A stretch of 64,000 nucleotides of DNA. Origin: Takakia lepidozioides (lineage: Eukaryota; Streptophyta; Takakiopsida; Takakiales; Takakiaceae). Each line of letters begins with the position of its first letter. Position 1 is the first letter of the stretch. The notes beneath the pieces were generated by a model. That model was not told the DNA's origin and did no database searches. It saw only the letters and a program-made list of their open reading frames with translations. The stretch is taken from the NCBI GenBank assembly GCA_030704615.1, contig CM060734.1, forward strand, positions 29,340,042-29,404,041. Reading direction: 5' to 3'. Both the position numbers and the translations under genes were made by a program. Shown here piece by piece: positions 21,255-33,854 of this stretch.

Positions 21255-23620
21255 CCCTGTGCTTAACTCAAATGCGAGAAATCTATCTAGATGTACCTAA
21301 TGGTTCACTCGGTCTTTTCCTGTCCGAGTCAAAACATAAAACGTCAGTTAAAAATGAAAGAACAAAAATCCCAAAGGAGAATGACAAAGGTCCAATTCTC
21401 CTTCTATTCGGAATACAAGGAGTCCTAACTATTCACTTACCTCCCGGCAGACGCACCATTCATATAACAAGCCCTGAGGGGCGCGCGGTCAGGGTGACGG
21501 CATAGTTGTCTAAGGAGGACGTGGTAAGTTGCGGTGTAGGTTGGGCTCACTGAACTGCCTACCCGACTGCGGTTAGTGCAGGGGGTCCGTGGTCGTACAT
21601 GGTGGCTATGATCACTATCTAAGTCCTACCGGCAAAGAGAAATCACGTACTCCTCTTCACAGGGCGAGTTTGCGTTTCTAAGTCCTACAGTATCCTACAA
21701 TCTACTCAGTAACTGCATTCCAAGTCTTTGTGTTTTATTGTCTAATTCCTACCGCCTAGGCCCCCGAGCCGCCTATAGCCGGGACATGTTTTAATCCCTT
21801 CACAAGACACCTGCCGAGCCTAGGAAGAAGAGGGAAAATCTTCCTCTCCCAATGCCCTTCCTTCGCCGAGGGCTTGAGTTCAAGTCACCTCTAATGGAAG
21901 GGCCAACGCTTCCTACCCCAGTGCCTAAATACTTTGTTTTAGCAAAGGAGTGGCCAAAATGCCTATCGTCATCTAATAGGTTCATCAAGTTCAATAAGGT
22001 GGTTCTAAGACCCTCAACTCAACAAGTTCAATCACTTTAATCAACGCCCTGTAGGCTATAACGAGCACCACGTGCATCTATCCTATTTAAGCAATTTCGC
22101 AAATCAGAAATGCTGGAAAATAAACGAAATTAAGAAAATCAGAAATACCTCCCCTATGGGAAATCATGTGGGGAATCCAAAGATACCCTTGGCGCCTAAA
22201 GATACCCTTGGGAACCCTGTGGGAACCCAATGAGAACCGAGGAACACCCGAGAGCCGTTCCCTGCCGCGGGGAACTGCTGCGGCTCTATCGGACGAATGA
22301 ATCTCGCTGAGAGCTCATCCCTGCCACTACATTCGTTAGTCCAGAACATGCATGCGTAAATAATAAAATAACCACTGGTGGGTCCAAGCCAAATTTCATC
22401 CCCTTACATTATTTTAAGGCGCTGGTGCGCTTTCCCTCTGTGGAAAAAGTCATCCTCTACCTTGGGCTTTGACACAAAGGCTCATTGTAGCCGAGTTTTT
22501 AGGACAGAGTACTTTCTCTCCTCCCTTGTCTCTCGAGGTCTCCGCCTCTAGCTCACTGCTCCCAGGCCCACTTGGCTCTCTCTTGGAGTCCTAAGAACCC
22601 TCCCCTCCAAGGCTACGTCCTCCCAAAATCCTAGATTTTATCTACCACTGGCTTAGATAATGGCTCCTAACCCTTGGCCTTGAAGTGGGCCAAGAAGAGT
22701 GCACTGGGAGGAGCTTGAGAGGCTCCACCCTTGCCCGGGACTTGGAGGAAGTCGGCCGAACTAGCTAGTGGAAAATAGAGTCAAGTGGGGGTTTGGTTCT
22801 TTGCCATGGGACGCCATGGTACGGAAAGAAATTCCTTGATGTGGGACGCCACAACTTGGATGTTAGTTTCTGCAAAATTGATAAGTCGATGAGGACATCG
22901 ACTCCCTGTTGGTAGGGGTGTGTGTCGTGGCCCTTTGCCTTGAGGGCAGGGGGTCGGGATACAAGAGGGGCTGCCCCTGTGGTGGGGGCGGTGGCAACAA
23001 TAGGTACGGGGGCTGAAACACCCTTGAATGCCCAAGGCACTCAAGGAGGCGGAGGCGCTCACTAGGTGGAGCCCCACACACCGGGTTGCAGTGGGGGTGG
23101 TTCCACGAAGGGTGGTGGTAGCTTAGTGGGTCTTAGTGGGGGTGGCATAGGACTCACCATGGGGCGGAGACCTTGTGATGGGAGTCGTGGGGAGTCTTGG
23201 GACTCATCACGGTCCAATGGGGCCGTGGTGGGTGGGCCAAGACTCACCGCGACTCATCACCGGGAATCGAGGGTTTTCATGGTGGTTCGCCATAAAATGA
23301 CTGGGTTGCTTGTGAAACCCCCGCGGACAGTCACAGAAGTATATATAGGGAGTAGTAACCCCGAGAACGGTGCAAGCCCGTTGGTGACCAAAAACTAGTG
23401 AGTAAACGTGCGAGCCGGAAAGCGACCAAGGTATGGGGAGCTGTTCCGGACTGCCAACAACCAAAGGGAATTTCCACTAGGCCCAAATTGAGAGAGGCTC
23501 TTGTGGAGGAGTGATGGGGGACCGTTATGTCCCGGTAAGCAGCCAAAGCTCCGAGTTGGCCCGGCGGCCAGTTTGGGAGTTAGGCGCGCGCATCAAAGCG
23601 AGTAACTATGACTTGAAGGG
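21255..23620. other. Long stretch without a supported gene; LTR-like features
   Basis: Around 22165-22250 a short repeat (AAAGATACCCTTGG, GGGAACCC) occurs. At 23110-23270 the motif GACTCA(C/T)C recurs at least four times, followed by a TATATATAGGG box at 23340-23350. This is the arrangement of a plant LTR or promoter on the plus strand. No paired LTR was found. The region right of gypsy-2 could hold its 5' LTR, but the TATA box points the other way. Confidence 0.35.
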
Positions 23621-23624
23621 GAGC

Positions 23625-23906
23625 TTACCGAAGTGAGGTGCGCGACACAATTGCTTTGTTGTGATATTTCATCGCTATACATATTGCTTCCACCAATTGC
23701 CAAACTCCTCGCCGTGTGTTCCTAGTGGACTTGAAAGGCGGGAGAAAAGAGAGATCGCAATCTGGGACTGGAACAGTCGTCCTGTATTGTTTGTATAGGA
23801 TTAACTTGTCGTTTCTGGTACCGAATTGGCAACCTAATCTGCTGTCGATGCAGCTTCCTACGGTCATCTTGACGCTAGAGTTCCACTCCATGGTCGTCGC
23901 AGACAC
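23625..23906 (-). CDS. Unrecognised 93-codon frame
   Basis: A compact minus-strand frame with protein-like composition (MSATTMEWNSSVKMTV...). No domain is recognised and no splice partners were resolved. It may be a captured exon. Confidence 0.25.
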   Translation of the reverse strand: MSATTMEWNSSVKMTVGSCIDSRLGCQFGTRNDKLILYKQYRTTVPVPDCDLSFLPPFKSTRNTRRGVWQLVEAICIAMKYHNKAIVSRTSLR

Positions 23907-24539
23907 TGTCTAATTTCCTATGTGCTTTACCAACGATTTCCAGACAACTAACAAACTAACCTGTTTTGGCAGTACAATGCCGAAACCGCTTGTCTTATGA
24001 TCAAAAACGATCTGAAAAGAAAAGTGTACCAATATATGCATCTACAGGCCTCCCTCCTATGGATCCCGCTCTCTCCCAGCCAACGTAGGACGACTAGACA
24101 TGCGTCTTCGGCATGCCGGCTGATGCGCAATGCTTCAGCTTGTAGTGCAACATCACGAAGCTTGTGCTTTCACTGAATTTCAGCCATGCTCCGATGCCAT
24201 GAAGCAGTGTGAAGTGTTTGACGTCGACAGCGCATGAGCACGCCCTTGGAATGCATAGCAGTGGTGAAGAAAGAAAATTGCGCTTGCGCGAAGAGAGCAG
24301 GAGAGAGGAAAAGACCGACTTGCGAGTATGAGATTTGGAGGGAAGGGCAGACATATACCCCTATCTCCCGCCATCCTCAGAAGCAAGCAACGGAACGGGG
24401 CAACATTGCGAGGCTAGGGAGTGCATGGCGCATCAATGAACTGCAAATTCGTTGAACACGAATTATAATTCCAGGTCAGGTGAGGGGAGGCGGGGAAGTA
24501 CTAGTTTCACTGTCAATTACTCCTGCGAAAGTGAGCCTC

Positions 24540-25330
24540 ATAGCCTACAATGGGTTCCTCTCAATCGTATATGTCATACATTCCATTGAGATCTCTAAAA
24601 AAAAAAAAAAAAAACTTGCAGATTTTTTTTCTATCCACGCTAGGTGCCACAGTGAACATAGACATATAACCATTTACACATCCCATGGGTGGTGATGGGA
24701 GCTACTCTACTAGTATTCACTGATCAAATGCTACAGTAGGCGTCATGCAATCATATCTGCCATACATTCCATTGGGGTTTCTTGATAAAATAAAATGAAG
24801 TTTGCAACATTTGTGGTATCCATCTGAGTGAATTGGGTTCTGGAATTCAGATAACCACTTACACATTCAGCCAGTGCCATGGGGGGGTGTTCTAAGAAGG
24901 GGAGAGCCCATGAATTAAGCTCATTGTATGACAAAACAACTGAGATAACAGCTGATGGTGTTCTCTCTAATGTACATATCCCCAATGACCTGCCCCAAGC
25001 TAGAACAGCAGTAGGATGACATCAGTGAATAATGATGTGGTGCAAGGCCTGCAACCCCTGCAGGGCAGCAGCATTATATTGTTGAATGTACTGCACCCTG
25101 CTTGAGCCATTCACAGATGGGGGAATCTACAAGTGAGTCACATGGTGTTACATATGGGGCATGAGAGAAACTGCCCATAAAATGCATCTTTGCAAAGAAC
25201 CCATTCAACCAGCCAGAGCATCATCTACGCGGATTGCCAACCTCTTTTGGGGGAAAATGCAAACATGATAAGTAGGGACCAAGCTTAAAGCACTCCACTA
25301 GTATTCAATGGTCCATAAACATGTGCCTGG
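24540..25330. repeat. AT-rich stretch with local duplications and an A-tract
   Basis: A segment around 24565-24690 (CATACATTCCATTG, a run of about 18 A at 24598-24615, TTGCAG, CCATTTACACAT) is repeated with divergence at about 24760-24880 (CATACATTCCATTG, AAAATAAAATGA, TTGCAA, CCACTTACACAT). ACTAGTATTCA recurs near 24709 and 25301. These are diverged direct repeats with A-rich tracts, as left by old retroposon insertions or local duplication. No gene is seen between 23907 and 25700. Confidence 0.55.
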
Positions 25331-25703
25331 CCAATATAAGAACCACAAAATCACTGGGGCAAGTATGTAATGTAAACTGGAAGGCACATGCACTTCGAAT
25401 TTCATTATGTCAACAATGTACCCAGAGGTGTAATTGATGTGTAAAACTGCATGCCATTCAAAAGTCTATAGTGAGAGAAATGCCACGTCACGTTGCCAAA
25501 TAGACACGCCATGTAAGTTGGACACCTCCAACACCCTGCAAAAAGAACACCCCCCAAGGCCAACCCTTAGTGGCAGTCTTACGAAGCCCACATTATAATT
25601 GAATCAACTGAGATTACATATTAAATTTTGCCCAATAGGTCCCTTCACATACTTGACATAGAGAAAGGCAGTTGGGGGGAAAAGTCATACCTCATTCCAG
25701 GTA

Positions 25704-25928
25704 CTAGTACACGTCCACATCAACCAGCTCATCATCACTGGACTCTGTATCTTCATCGCAACTGTCCTCCGTGGGACATGGATGTGCTTCCTCAGATCGC
25801 ATGTCTCTGTAAAGTGAAGCAACCTCTTCCAAGAATGCTATGTTGCTTGTCATGGCTGACCCTGCTAGCATATTGAGTTGGTACATGACTAATGTAGGCA
25901 GGAGCAAGGCTGAAGTCCATCGTTGCAT
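25704..25928 (-). CDS. Possible 3' exon with acidic C-terminus
   Basis: A 74-codon minus-strand frame ends in a strongly acidic tail (DSCDEDTESSDDELVDVDVY) before a stop and contains a helical segment (NIAFLEEVASLYRDM). The composition suggests the last exon of a gene, but no family is recognised and no upstream exons were placed. Confidence 0.25.
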   Translation of the reverse strand: MQRWTSALLLPTLVMYQLNMLAGSAMTSNIAFLEEVASLYRDMRSEEAHPCPTEDSCDEDTESSDDELVDVDVY

Positions 25929-26079
25929 GAAATCCAGGAAGGTTCAGTAAGCAGAACCTTGACCAGCGAGCGGATGGTGAGATCCAAGTGATCATTCCTT
26001 CTCCCTTTTTTTGTTGATTCTTTCATTCGTGGCCTTTACCCTACCAGCAACATGATGTTCTCATGTTGTTCATGGACTT

Positions 26080-27609
26080 TTGTGGACCTGGCAGGAGGGG
26101 ACCTCTGGGTATTCAGCAATTGCTCGCAAAGTGGAGGATATGGAAAGAGCACAGGGTGCACAACACGAAGATATAATGGATTTGAAGGCTACAATATCGC
26201 ATATAATGATGTACCAGAAGGCCATTGCTGAGAAATTTGGGATCAGCATTTCCTCACCTGCCTTAGTGGGCTCGTCCGCAGCAAAAAGCTCCTGCATCGC
26301 TGGCCCTTCAGCCTCAAGATGTCTGGATGACAGGTTTGACTTGCCTGCCATGTCACCAGGTAACGTCACTCCAGTTGATGCATTCGAGGATGATGTGTAG
26401 GTGGAGCATGCTGCCCCGGGTGGAGGGGAGGACACCCCTGCTAAGGAACTTACGCCTCCTCGTGCAGTTCTGTCACACTGTGCGGTAGTGGAGGCACCTG
26501 CAGAACTCCAGCCAGCTGCTGCCGCGGTGGGGACATCTGAGACAACCCTAGACCTTGACCTTGTTTCCCCGCAGGCAGATATTACCCAGCAACCCACGGT
26601 TGTCACATCCACTCCCAACCTTCATTTCATGCAGGAGAAGGTCGTGAACACAGTAGTGGAGAAGGGCAAGCATTTGCTCATCCTAGATATTAATGGCTTG
26701 CTATGTGAGTGCGTCCATGTCAGGAGCGGTAATGCGTTTGTCGTTCCAAATGGCCTTGTGCACAAATTATGTGGTAGCAAGATGGTCGTTGTAAGGCCTG
26801 GTTGCAAAGCTTTTTTGGACAAGTGTTTTGACACTTTGAAGTGGCAGCATGGTCTTGTATGCAACCACGTAACTTCCTACCCACAGTGGAATGGCTTTTC
26901 CATGGGCACAATGACCTTGCATTCAAGTGGGATGGGGGATTTAGTGAGCAATCCACTGAGATGGATGGGAGCCTGCCCATGAAACCATGGTTTTTCAAGA
27001 ACCTATCTGCTGTGTGGCGGGGCAACTGTCACTGGAATCCCTCAAATACTCTTCTTGTTGACGACATGCCGCACAAGGGGTTGAACAATCCACCATGCAG
27101 CGCAATTTTCCCAATGCCTTGGAGAAGTCATTCTGCAGAGGCGCACAATGATAATTTTCTGATGACCAGCTTATGGCCCTTCTGGGAGGGGGCAGCTAAG
27201 GCTCCGAGCATTCCAGAATATCTCGGAGGGCAACCCACATTTGGGCAACAAGCTATCAGCCCTCGTGCCATTCAGCCTTGGCAGGTAACATACTTTGTAG
27301 TGTGGTACACATTGCCAGAGATTAGACAGATTTTTGTGTCACTCCCTTGTGCCATTTCCAGCCCCCTTTGTGCTTAAGTTGTGGCATTAATCACTGTTGT
27401 GATTGAGTTTGTCAAATTATTGTCGCAATGTGAACTGCAAGCATTGACAATTTGGGTGCATCTTATTGTGTTACTGTAAATTGATTTGTCAGTGTAAATA
27501 ATATACATTTTTGGTGCTTGTTGGTTGGTTGTAGGTGCTTGGCCACGATCGAGGCCCCCAAGTCAAAGGGCAGCACACCTTCACCCTTTTCAGAAGCCGA
27601 CACCACTGA
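26080..27609 (+). pseudogene. FCP1-homology (HAD phosphatase-like) pseudogene
   Basis: An Ala/Pro/Glu-rich N-terminal frame (26080-26982, with a single in-frame TAG at 26398-26400) leads into HLLILDINGLLCE, the motif I of the plant DxNGLL FCP1-like family, then VVRPGCKAFLDKCF. A one-base frameshift near 26838 moves the rest (WSCMQPRNFLPTVEW, KPWFFKNLSAVWR, SNTLLVDDMPHKGLNNP with the motif III Asp pair) into another frame to 27284. There a donor (CAG|GTAACA) and a phase-0 terminal exon (27535-27609, after TTGTAG) can be proposed. Motif I is intact here but lost in the minus-strand copy at 3.2-4.0 kb, so the two copies are broken in different ways. Confidence 0.7.
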
Positions 27610-27699
27610 TCCCTGATTCGCAAAATGGGGTAAGTCTATGCATCTGCTATTCTCCCCTTCCCGACCTGGATAGTAAAATTGTTATTAGCTCATTGCAGA

Positions 27700-28439
27700 C
27701 CATGTAGACATAACACGTTCCAGGATCTGTGTTCCATAATTCTCATGCAATCTGCCATGTTTGGGGGTGGATGGTAGTTCGTGGTGGGAGACCATGTCAA
27801 GCTCATAGACACAGTTTCGCGATCAACAGCCAGATCTGGCCGCATTGCTGGTCTCCAAGGGATGGAGGTGAGTGAAGGGTACCTTGTCATGCCAGAAGGC
27901 CATGTGGCCATCCACATTGATGATGTCCGCATTCCCAATCATATCGTCTATCATATCACAACAAATCCATGAAGCCTCATCACACTGGGTTGGGAGACAC
28001 TGTAGGTTACATTACTGTGTGGAGTGACAAACTAGTAAAGACCTTGCAGACGAAGAGATCAGACAGGTCAGTTTTTGCTAGCATTGTGGATTTCATGGGG
28101 ATTTCCACCTCTGGCTCATCTGGATTTGGCAACTTTGGTAACCTATAGTAGTGACAGATTCTCTGAATTGACTGTCCAATTTTGATAGCAATTACATGTT
28201 GGATTTCCTCATGCATGTTGTTGCAAACTTATGCCTCGTTAATGAGCAATGTGGTGATAGGTGGTATGTCCCCTTTGCACACACTATGGTTGGTTATGTT
28301 GCTACTAGGAGAATGTGGTTGATAATGGGAGCTTGCTGGATGGTGATGTTGCTCCTTGTGCTCTTTCAGAATTATGTCGGTGCCACTTTTGTGCCTTTAG
28401 TCTTGCTATATACAGGATTGTGATGTTGTATGGCATATC
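27700..28439. other. Short frames of uncertain nature
   Basis: The plus-strand frame 27781-27972 (MVGDHVKLIDTVSRS..., containing PEGHVAIHIDDVRIP) weakly recalls the G-D/H-V-x-I-x-I modules of the 11.3-12.3 kb leader ORFs. The stretch after it has GLGDTVGYITVW. This may be coincidence. Nothing else is supported. Confidence 0.2.
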
Positions 28440-29230
28440 CACGTGTCCGTCCAGAGTTATAACCATGAGTACCGAACCCAATATGATATGTGTATCCACA
28501 TATTACATTCCGACACGTGGCCCCCTAAGGTCCGCGCGCAGTTGGTCCTATGACTCCGTATGCAAAACCTCCAGTCAGATGTATGTCTACGAAGCAGCAT
28601 GTGAGGTTTAGAGGATCGTGCACACAGCACCACCTAGGACTACCACGTCCTCATGGAATCCGCTATGCATTGAATATACCATACTGCGCCAGTCGTACGT
28701 ATGAATGGCAGGAATCCACCGCAACTCAGGAAAGTCCAGCATGTGGGCACACACGAACTCAGCACGTGGACGTGCCACGTGGTGTCCCCAGATTCCCCCC
28801 CATACAGAGATACGTGTGACTGCAAAGCCCCATCCCCCACAACGACACGTGGCAATGACCTGTCGCACCACATGTTACAATCACGACGCGACAAGTGTTG
28901 TCGTTTGATTCCCTCCTCCGCAGTCATAGTTCACAGTCAGGGATGGCGTCGTAGTCTAACACGTGGCATGTTCTGTAGCCAGCACGTGTCTCTCTTACAC
29001 CGCGGCTGACATGGACTACACTGTCCGTTCAGTCATTCAGTAAAGCCAGCGTGTATGACTACCCCCACAGCTGCTTAGGCGCCACGTCACAGCCAGCCTG
29101 GAGAGTCATAACTGCCATGTCACAACTTACTCGGCTTCTACTTCTTCAGAGTCAGGAAGTCGTAAATGGCTTCCATAACTGCATTTGCAGTCATAACACA
29201 GAGACGTAAAAGCCGCAATCTGTTGTAGTG
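28440..29230. mobile_element. CACTA-type end with subterminal CACGTG cluster
   Basis: The segment ends at 29230 in TGTTGTAGTG preceded by GTAAAAGCCG, the same terminus as at 1-46. In reverse complement this starts CACTACAACAGAT. The 550 bases before it carry seven CACGTG hexamers (28440, 28514, 28763, 28776, 28846, 28960, 28983), mostly as CACGTGG or its complement. CACTA elements carry clustered short motifs bound by their TNPA-like protein next to the termini; that is the likely reading. The same hexamer is also the G-box of plant promoters. The other end of this element was not found. The broken FCP1-like gene lies on its inner side. Confidence 0.6.
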
Positions 29231-30485
29231 TACAGTCGATTCCAGTGGTCGTAAACTTGGGGGCAGCGACCGATAGGCCGGTTAATGTGGCGCCTATGCC
29301 ACAGTTTACGGGTCTTCAGGGATCTGACCCTGATCGCCATCTGGTTCAATTTATGATGGTTTGTATCACTAATAATGCCAGAACAGAAGACTAGTGGCGG
29401 ACGATGTTTCCCGCTACTTTGCGTGAACTGGCTTTTCAATGGTATGACCATCAGCCCCATGGATTGGATGACTTTGAAAACGGCTTTTTAAACTCAATTC
29501 CGGCCTTTGGGTTTTACCGATCGCCTGCGTGAACAATTGACTAAGCTTCACATTGTGGAGGGAGAATCGGTTGATTCTTTTGCGGGACGCCTAGAAGATA
29601 TTCTTCTGCGATGGAATAACCACAGTACTCCTGATCATATGCAGATGGACCTTTTTCTGGAAGGATTGATCCCTCAAGAGTTGAAACAATTTGTCAAATA
29701 AGGTAACCTGCAAATCTTCAAGGGGCTCTCAATCAAGCTAAGTTGTGGGAACCATCATGTCACTACTTATATGATTGCACCCATATCTATGTTTGACACT
29801 AATACTTGGGCTCCGCAAGCTTCTGTATCTGTGATGCCATCGGCCATAGCACCATCTCAAACTCAAAATATTGTGGGGATGTACGCCCCTACCTCTTTAC
29901 AGTACCAATTACCAGCTGGTGTGATAATTGACCCACAGGAAGGACAGATTGATGCGTTGACTAAACGGACGGAGGAGCTCTCTGTACAATTGGCCTCCAA
30001 GAGAGAAGGCAAGCCGAAGCTCAATAACCAGAGAACCAATATGGTGTGTCACTTGTCAAGTCCATGGTCATCTTGCCAGTGAGTGTCCATTGACCCCAGC
30101 AACAAATTCTCCTAATGGTACCAATGTCAAGTGTGGCTATTGTGGTAAGCCGGGACATGCAATTTTGCAGTGCTGGCATTTACAATCGGCTATGGGGTTA
30201 ACTCCGACCAAGAACAACCAAAGGTCAGGATGGGATGTCAACCAGAATGGTTCATCGACAGCACCTGCAATGCAGACCACACCTGCACAATGGCCTGAGC
30301 AGTTCCTTCAAAATCAGCAGCCCTGGCGACCAACACGCGGACCACAAAGTTGGTATCAACCGGCTGTCGCGCAGCTTTTACTCACCCATCCCTTCGCTAT
30401 CCGAGGCGGAAACTCCAAGATAGAAGAGTTGGAAATCTCTAAGTGCTCAGCCCGCGCAGAACAATCAGTCATGACCTACAGCTAG
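29231..30485 (+). mobile_element. Ty3/gypsy element 3: decayed gag (plus strand)
   Basis: Plus-strand frames read as gag. An early broken part (about 29310-29490) contains FPATLRELAFQWYDHQPHG with an in-frame stop before it. Then 29507-29701 has GFTDRLREQLTKLH and ESVDSFAGRLEDILLRW. 29771-30082 is a linker, and 30090-30485 has a zinc knuckle CGYCGKPGHAILQC. Frameshifts separate the parts and no pol follows. The element begins immediately after the CACTA-like end. It is the only gypsy fragment on the plus strand here. Confidence 0.8.
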
Positions 30486-31005
30486 TGTATCATGGGGGTG
30501 TTTCCTATTTGTTTCCCTTTCCGCATTCATGTTAGCTACCTTACCATTGATAATTAAGTATCAGTTTGCTTCATCAATCTATCGGATTCCATCAACTCAT
30601 CAATTCATTCCACAGCTTCACTCAGATCTCTCTACACAGTGTGATTGTATCGTATAAATATCAGATTATGATTTATCAGGTATCAGGCCGAAGCCATTGT
30701 GTCTCTAATCTGCTCTACAATATCACTACAGCTTTGCATATAACAAGCATCTACTAATCATCTTTCCTCCTTCACCGTGCTCTCCATCTTTGCTTCCGTT
30801 CTTGCTCTCCGCCCGATCCCCTCTCATGCATAACCCAGAAGTGCTCCCAAGAATCATGATCCTCTCCCCAAAAATCCCTGTTTCTCCCTTCATCTTCCTA
30901 CCCTGGCTCTAACCGTTTCCCTCACTAACCGTCGTCCGTGAACTAACATGTTCCATTTGCAGGTGTTGTTCCCCACAGTCGTTCCCTGTCCTGCTCTCCG
31001 TTCCC
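30486..31005. other. Non-coding stretch
   Basis: No gene is seen; T- and C-rich sequence between gypsy-3 gag and the tandem repeat. Confidence 0.5.
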
Positions 31006-31007
31006 TA

Positions 31008-31235
31008 TGGTCGTGACAGCTGTGTCAAGCTGTGACTGGCTGTGTGAAACTGTGACGGGCTGTGACTGGCTGTGCAACTGTGTTTGGCTGTGTCGGGCTG
31101 TGACTGGCTGTGTGGCTGTGTCTGCTGTGACGACTGTGACGGGCTGTGTTGGCTGTGTCGACTGTGACAACTGTGACGGGCTGTGTTGGTTGTGTCGGCT
31201 GTGACGACTGTGACGATTGTGACGGCTGTGTAACC
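31008..31235. repeat. CTGTGAC-type tandem repeat
   Basis: About 230 bp consist of GGCTGTG, ACTGTGAC and CTGTGTCGG units in irregular tandem. A similar array with a regular 30-bp period lies at 35700-35925 inside the C-terminal part of a gypsy pol frame. Both follow minus-strand retrotransposon ORFs and both contain GTGTAACCC at one edge, so they probably belong to the 3' part of related elements. Confidence 0.8.
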
Positions 31236-31391
31236 CCCCTCTACAGTGCGCTGCTGTCACCCCTAAGGCTCCTGTTGGTCTCAGTCTGTGCAAAAATTAA
31301 GGGTACCCTGCAGATCCCGTATAAGTGTCTAAGTCCCAGACAGTCCTCTAACATTACCCCTTCCCCTCTCAAAAAGTCATGTCCTCACGGT

Positions 31392-33854
31392 TTACTGATT
31401 GCGATTAGAAAACCTTTGTGAGTGAGCACCTTTCTGACGTTGAGAGTTTCGTGGTGGACTGTGTGTACGAGCCCGAGGTCTGTCACTGGTTGACGGAGAT
31501 GTTTGAACACTTCCTGGATAAGTGAGGCCCTCTGGAGGCTGATATCGAGGTAACCTTTCAGGCATAGGAGACCCCCGTCGCTTCTTCTCTGCCATCTGAA
31601 TTGCATAGTCTTCTCCCATGTCAAAAGAATCCGCTGAAGAAACAGTTGTATCAGAATCCTCATCGCCTCTCAGGTGTTTTAATTTTCGAACTTTTTGTGG
31701 AATCCTCTGGGGCATACAATGTTGTCCTACCATGTCTGGAAGTTTATATTTTACAACTTGCTGTAACCGCTGAACAGCAAAATTGGTGTAGACACTGAGC
31801 TCCTTGGCTGTCCAGGTGAGTGGGGTACCAATTACTTGTGCAGCGTGCAAGTATTTCCATGCCACATGTCCCTTATAGAAAATATCATCAATGCCGAATT
31901 TCTGTGTTGACAAATTGTTCCAGGCCGCTTGAAACCATGAACGAATTTGAGAATCCTTTTGTATCATAACTTTTGCCTCATATAGGTACATATGAGGTGG
32001 CACTGAAGGTAAGACCCAATGATCCCCACTGGAATAACTCAGAAAGCGCGCTTGCATCTTGTGTTGCTCAATGTGATAACGTACCAGAAAACAAGCAGCG
32101 TAATATAACCCGCATCCCATGACAATACTTGCTACCTCCTTGGTCTTGGTATAAATGAGTCCATGTACAACCTGGAAAACAATTAATTCCCTCAACATGG
32201 TACCTGCCTCGTGCCAGTACTGTGCAAAGTGATGATCCTCAATTGGTCGATTGTTTGGAAGAACTTTAGTCCTAGTTGCCACTGGCAGCCAAATGCGCAT
32301 GATTTGGTAGTAATGTGCGAATGACTACGGAGGACTAAATTCTTTCCAAGCCAAATCCAACATGATGGGAATTTGGTTGAAGGGCATAATCATAGCCCTA
32401 CTGTACTCTCTTGCAGCTAGAGTTTTAGGTGGGTTAAAAGCAGCATTGCCCCATACCTCAGGTTGTGGTGGCTGCGGTGTGGTTGTAGTAACAACAGGTT
32501 CAGCTACTGGTACAGTGACTTGTTGTGGTGTTGGTGGTATTGGTTCTTGTATCATTGGCATTTTCTGCACCTCCTGTGAAGACTGAAAAGTCAAAGTTCT
32601 GGCTTGTAAATAAGAAGCCATTAGCTGTTCCTGAGGAATATAGACTCTTTTGTCGATATTTGAAGTGAGGTCCTCCACTTGAGTCTGCAGTCCATCTACA
32701 TCCTCCTGTAACTCTACTATCCTACTATAGACATTGTCTATAGTAGTTGTGGCAATGTTCTGCACTTGCAGTCTGAGCTAATTCATCTCGCTTTGGGTGA
32801 GCTTTCGTGGTGCTTTGCCCTCCATTGGCCCTTGTGCTAACCAGACCTGCATAAGGCTGTTATCCACCAAGTTGCTTGTGGTTCCCCTGAGAGTGTGCTC
32901 CTCTTTGAGTTTGTACACTTCTAACTGCTGTTGTAAAGCCTCCATGCGCTTCGCATGAGGTTCAACCAAATTTGCATAGGCAGCAAATAAATTATTGGCT
33001 TCCTTCCAAGCCTTGTTATTGACCGCGATTTCATTTCTATTGGCCATGATCGTTTGTTGCAACTCCACGATGTGCTTTTCTTGATCAGCTTCAATCTGCA
33101 TGTATTGCTTGAAAGTATCCTCATTGCGACAGATTGTATTCTTCATGTCGACAATGAGTTTCATTTGCTCAACATTCTCTGTTTCTGCCTTCATATTTTT
33201 TTCTGCTTGACTGTTTATTTCTTTTGTAGTTTGGTCAAGCATAGTTGTGAGTGTAGCACATTGTATGGCCATCCTGTCATGCACTGTCTGCAACTCCGTA
33301 TGTAGTGCATTCACTTCTTGCAACTTGATTTCATGCTGTACCTGCATTTGGTATAGCTGTTGCTTATGTGCTTTGTGCAACTGGTCTTGCGCGAGGCCTG
33401 CCTCAATCAATTGTTCTTTGGCCAATTGCAAAGCCGCTTCTGTATTCTCCAAGTCTTGCTGCATCTTGAGAGTGATCTCTTCATCGACCTTGTTTGCACA
33501 CTCAGTGGCTAGTCGAGCTTCAAACTCCTTCCTGAGTTCCTCTCTCAAGGCTGTCAATTGGATAGTTGGAACATGGGATTTGACATAATTCCCCAACAAA
33601 TTAAGTGTCCTGCCTATGGAACTCATCAGCATTGCCTGTTGAGGGTCATCATGGTGAGGTTGCTGCTGTTCCTCCTGATCCTCAACCGTGTGATGTCTCA
33701 CAAACCACTCAGGCCATTGTCCCACCGGATTTTCTTCCTGAACCACTTCTTCTATCACCGGTGCTACAGTATCATGACCTTCTGCCTGTGGTACCTCCGA
33801 CACAGGTGTGTGTATTATATGCACCTCAGGATTTCCCTTGGGCAACTGTTGCAC
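31392..33854 (-). pseudogene. Long transposon-associated frame with coiled coil
   Basis: One minus-strand frame of about 820 codons, broken only by TAG codons at 32778-32780 and 32325-32327. The first 358 codons start with an acidic/Gln-rich region, then form a long heptad-like coiled coil (KMQQDLENTEAALQLAKEQL and similar, about residues 95-330). The middle part is Pro/Thr-rich. The last 302 codons are globular (YWHEAGTMLRELIVFQVVHG, then Trp-rich), with a Ser/Pro/Arg-rich tail. No known domain is recognised. The setting, between gypsy pol sequence and a CTGTGAC repeat on the same strand, argues for an ORF of a large retrotransposon. Confidence 0.45.

Noticed and set aside
28440-28990. Plant LTR promoter with G-boxes
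   Set aside because: Kept only as an alternative. The terminus at 29230 matches a DNA-transposon end, and no second LTR copy was found.
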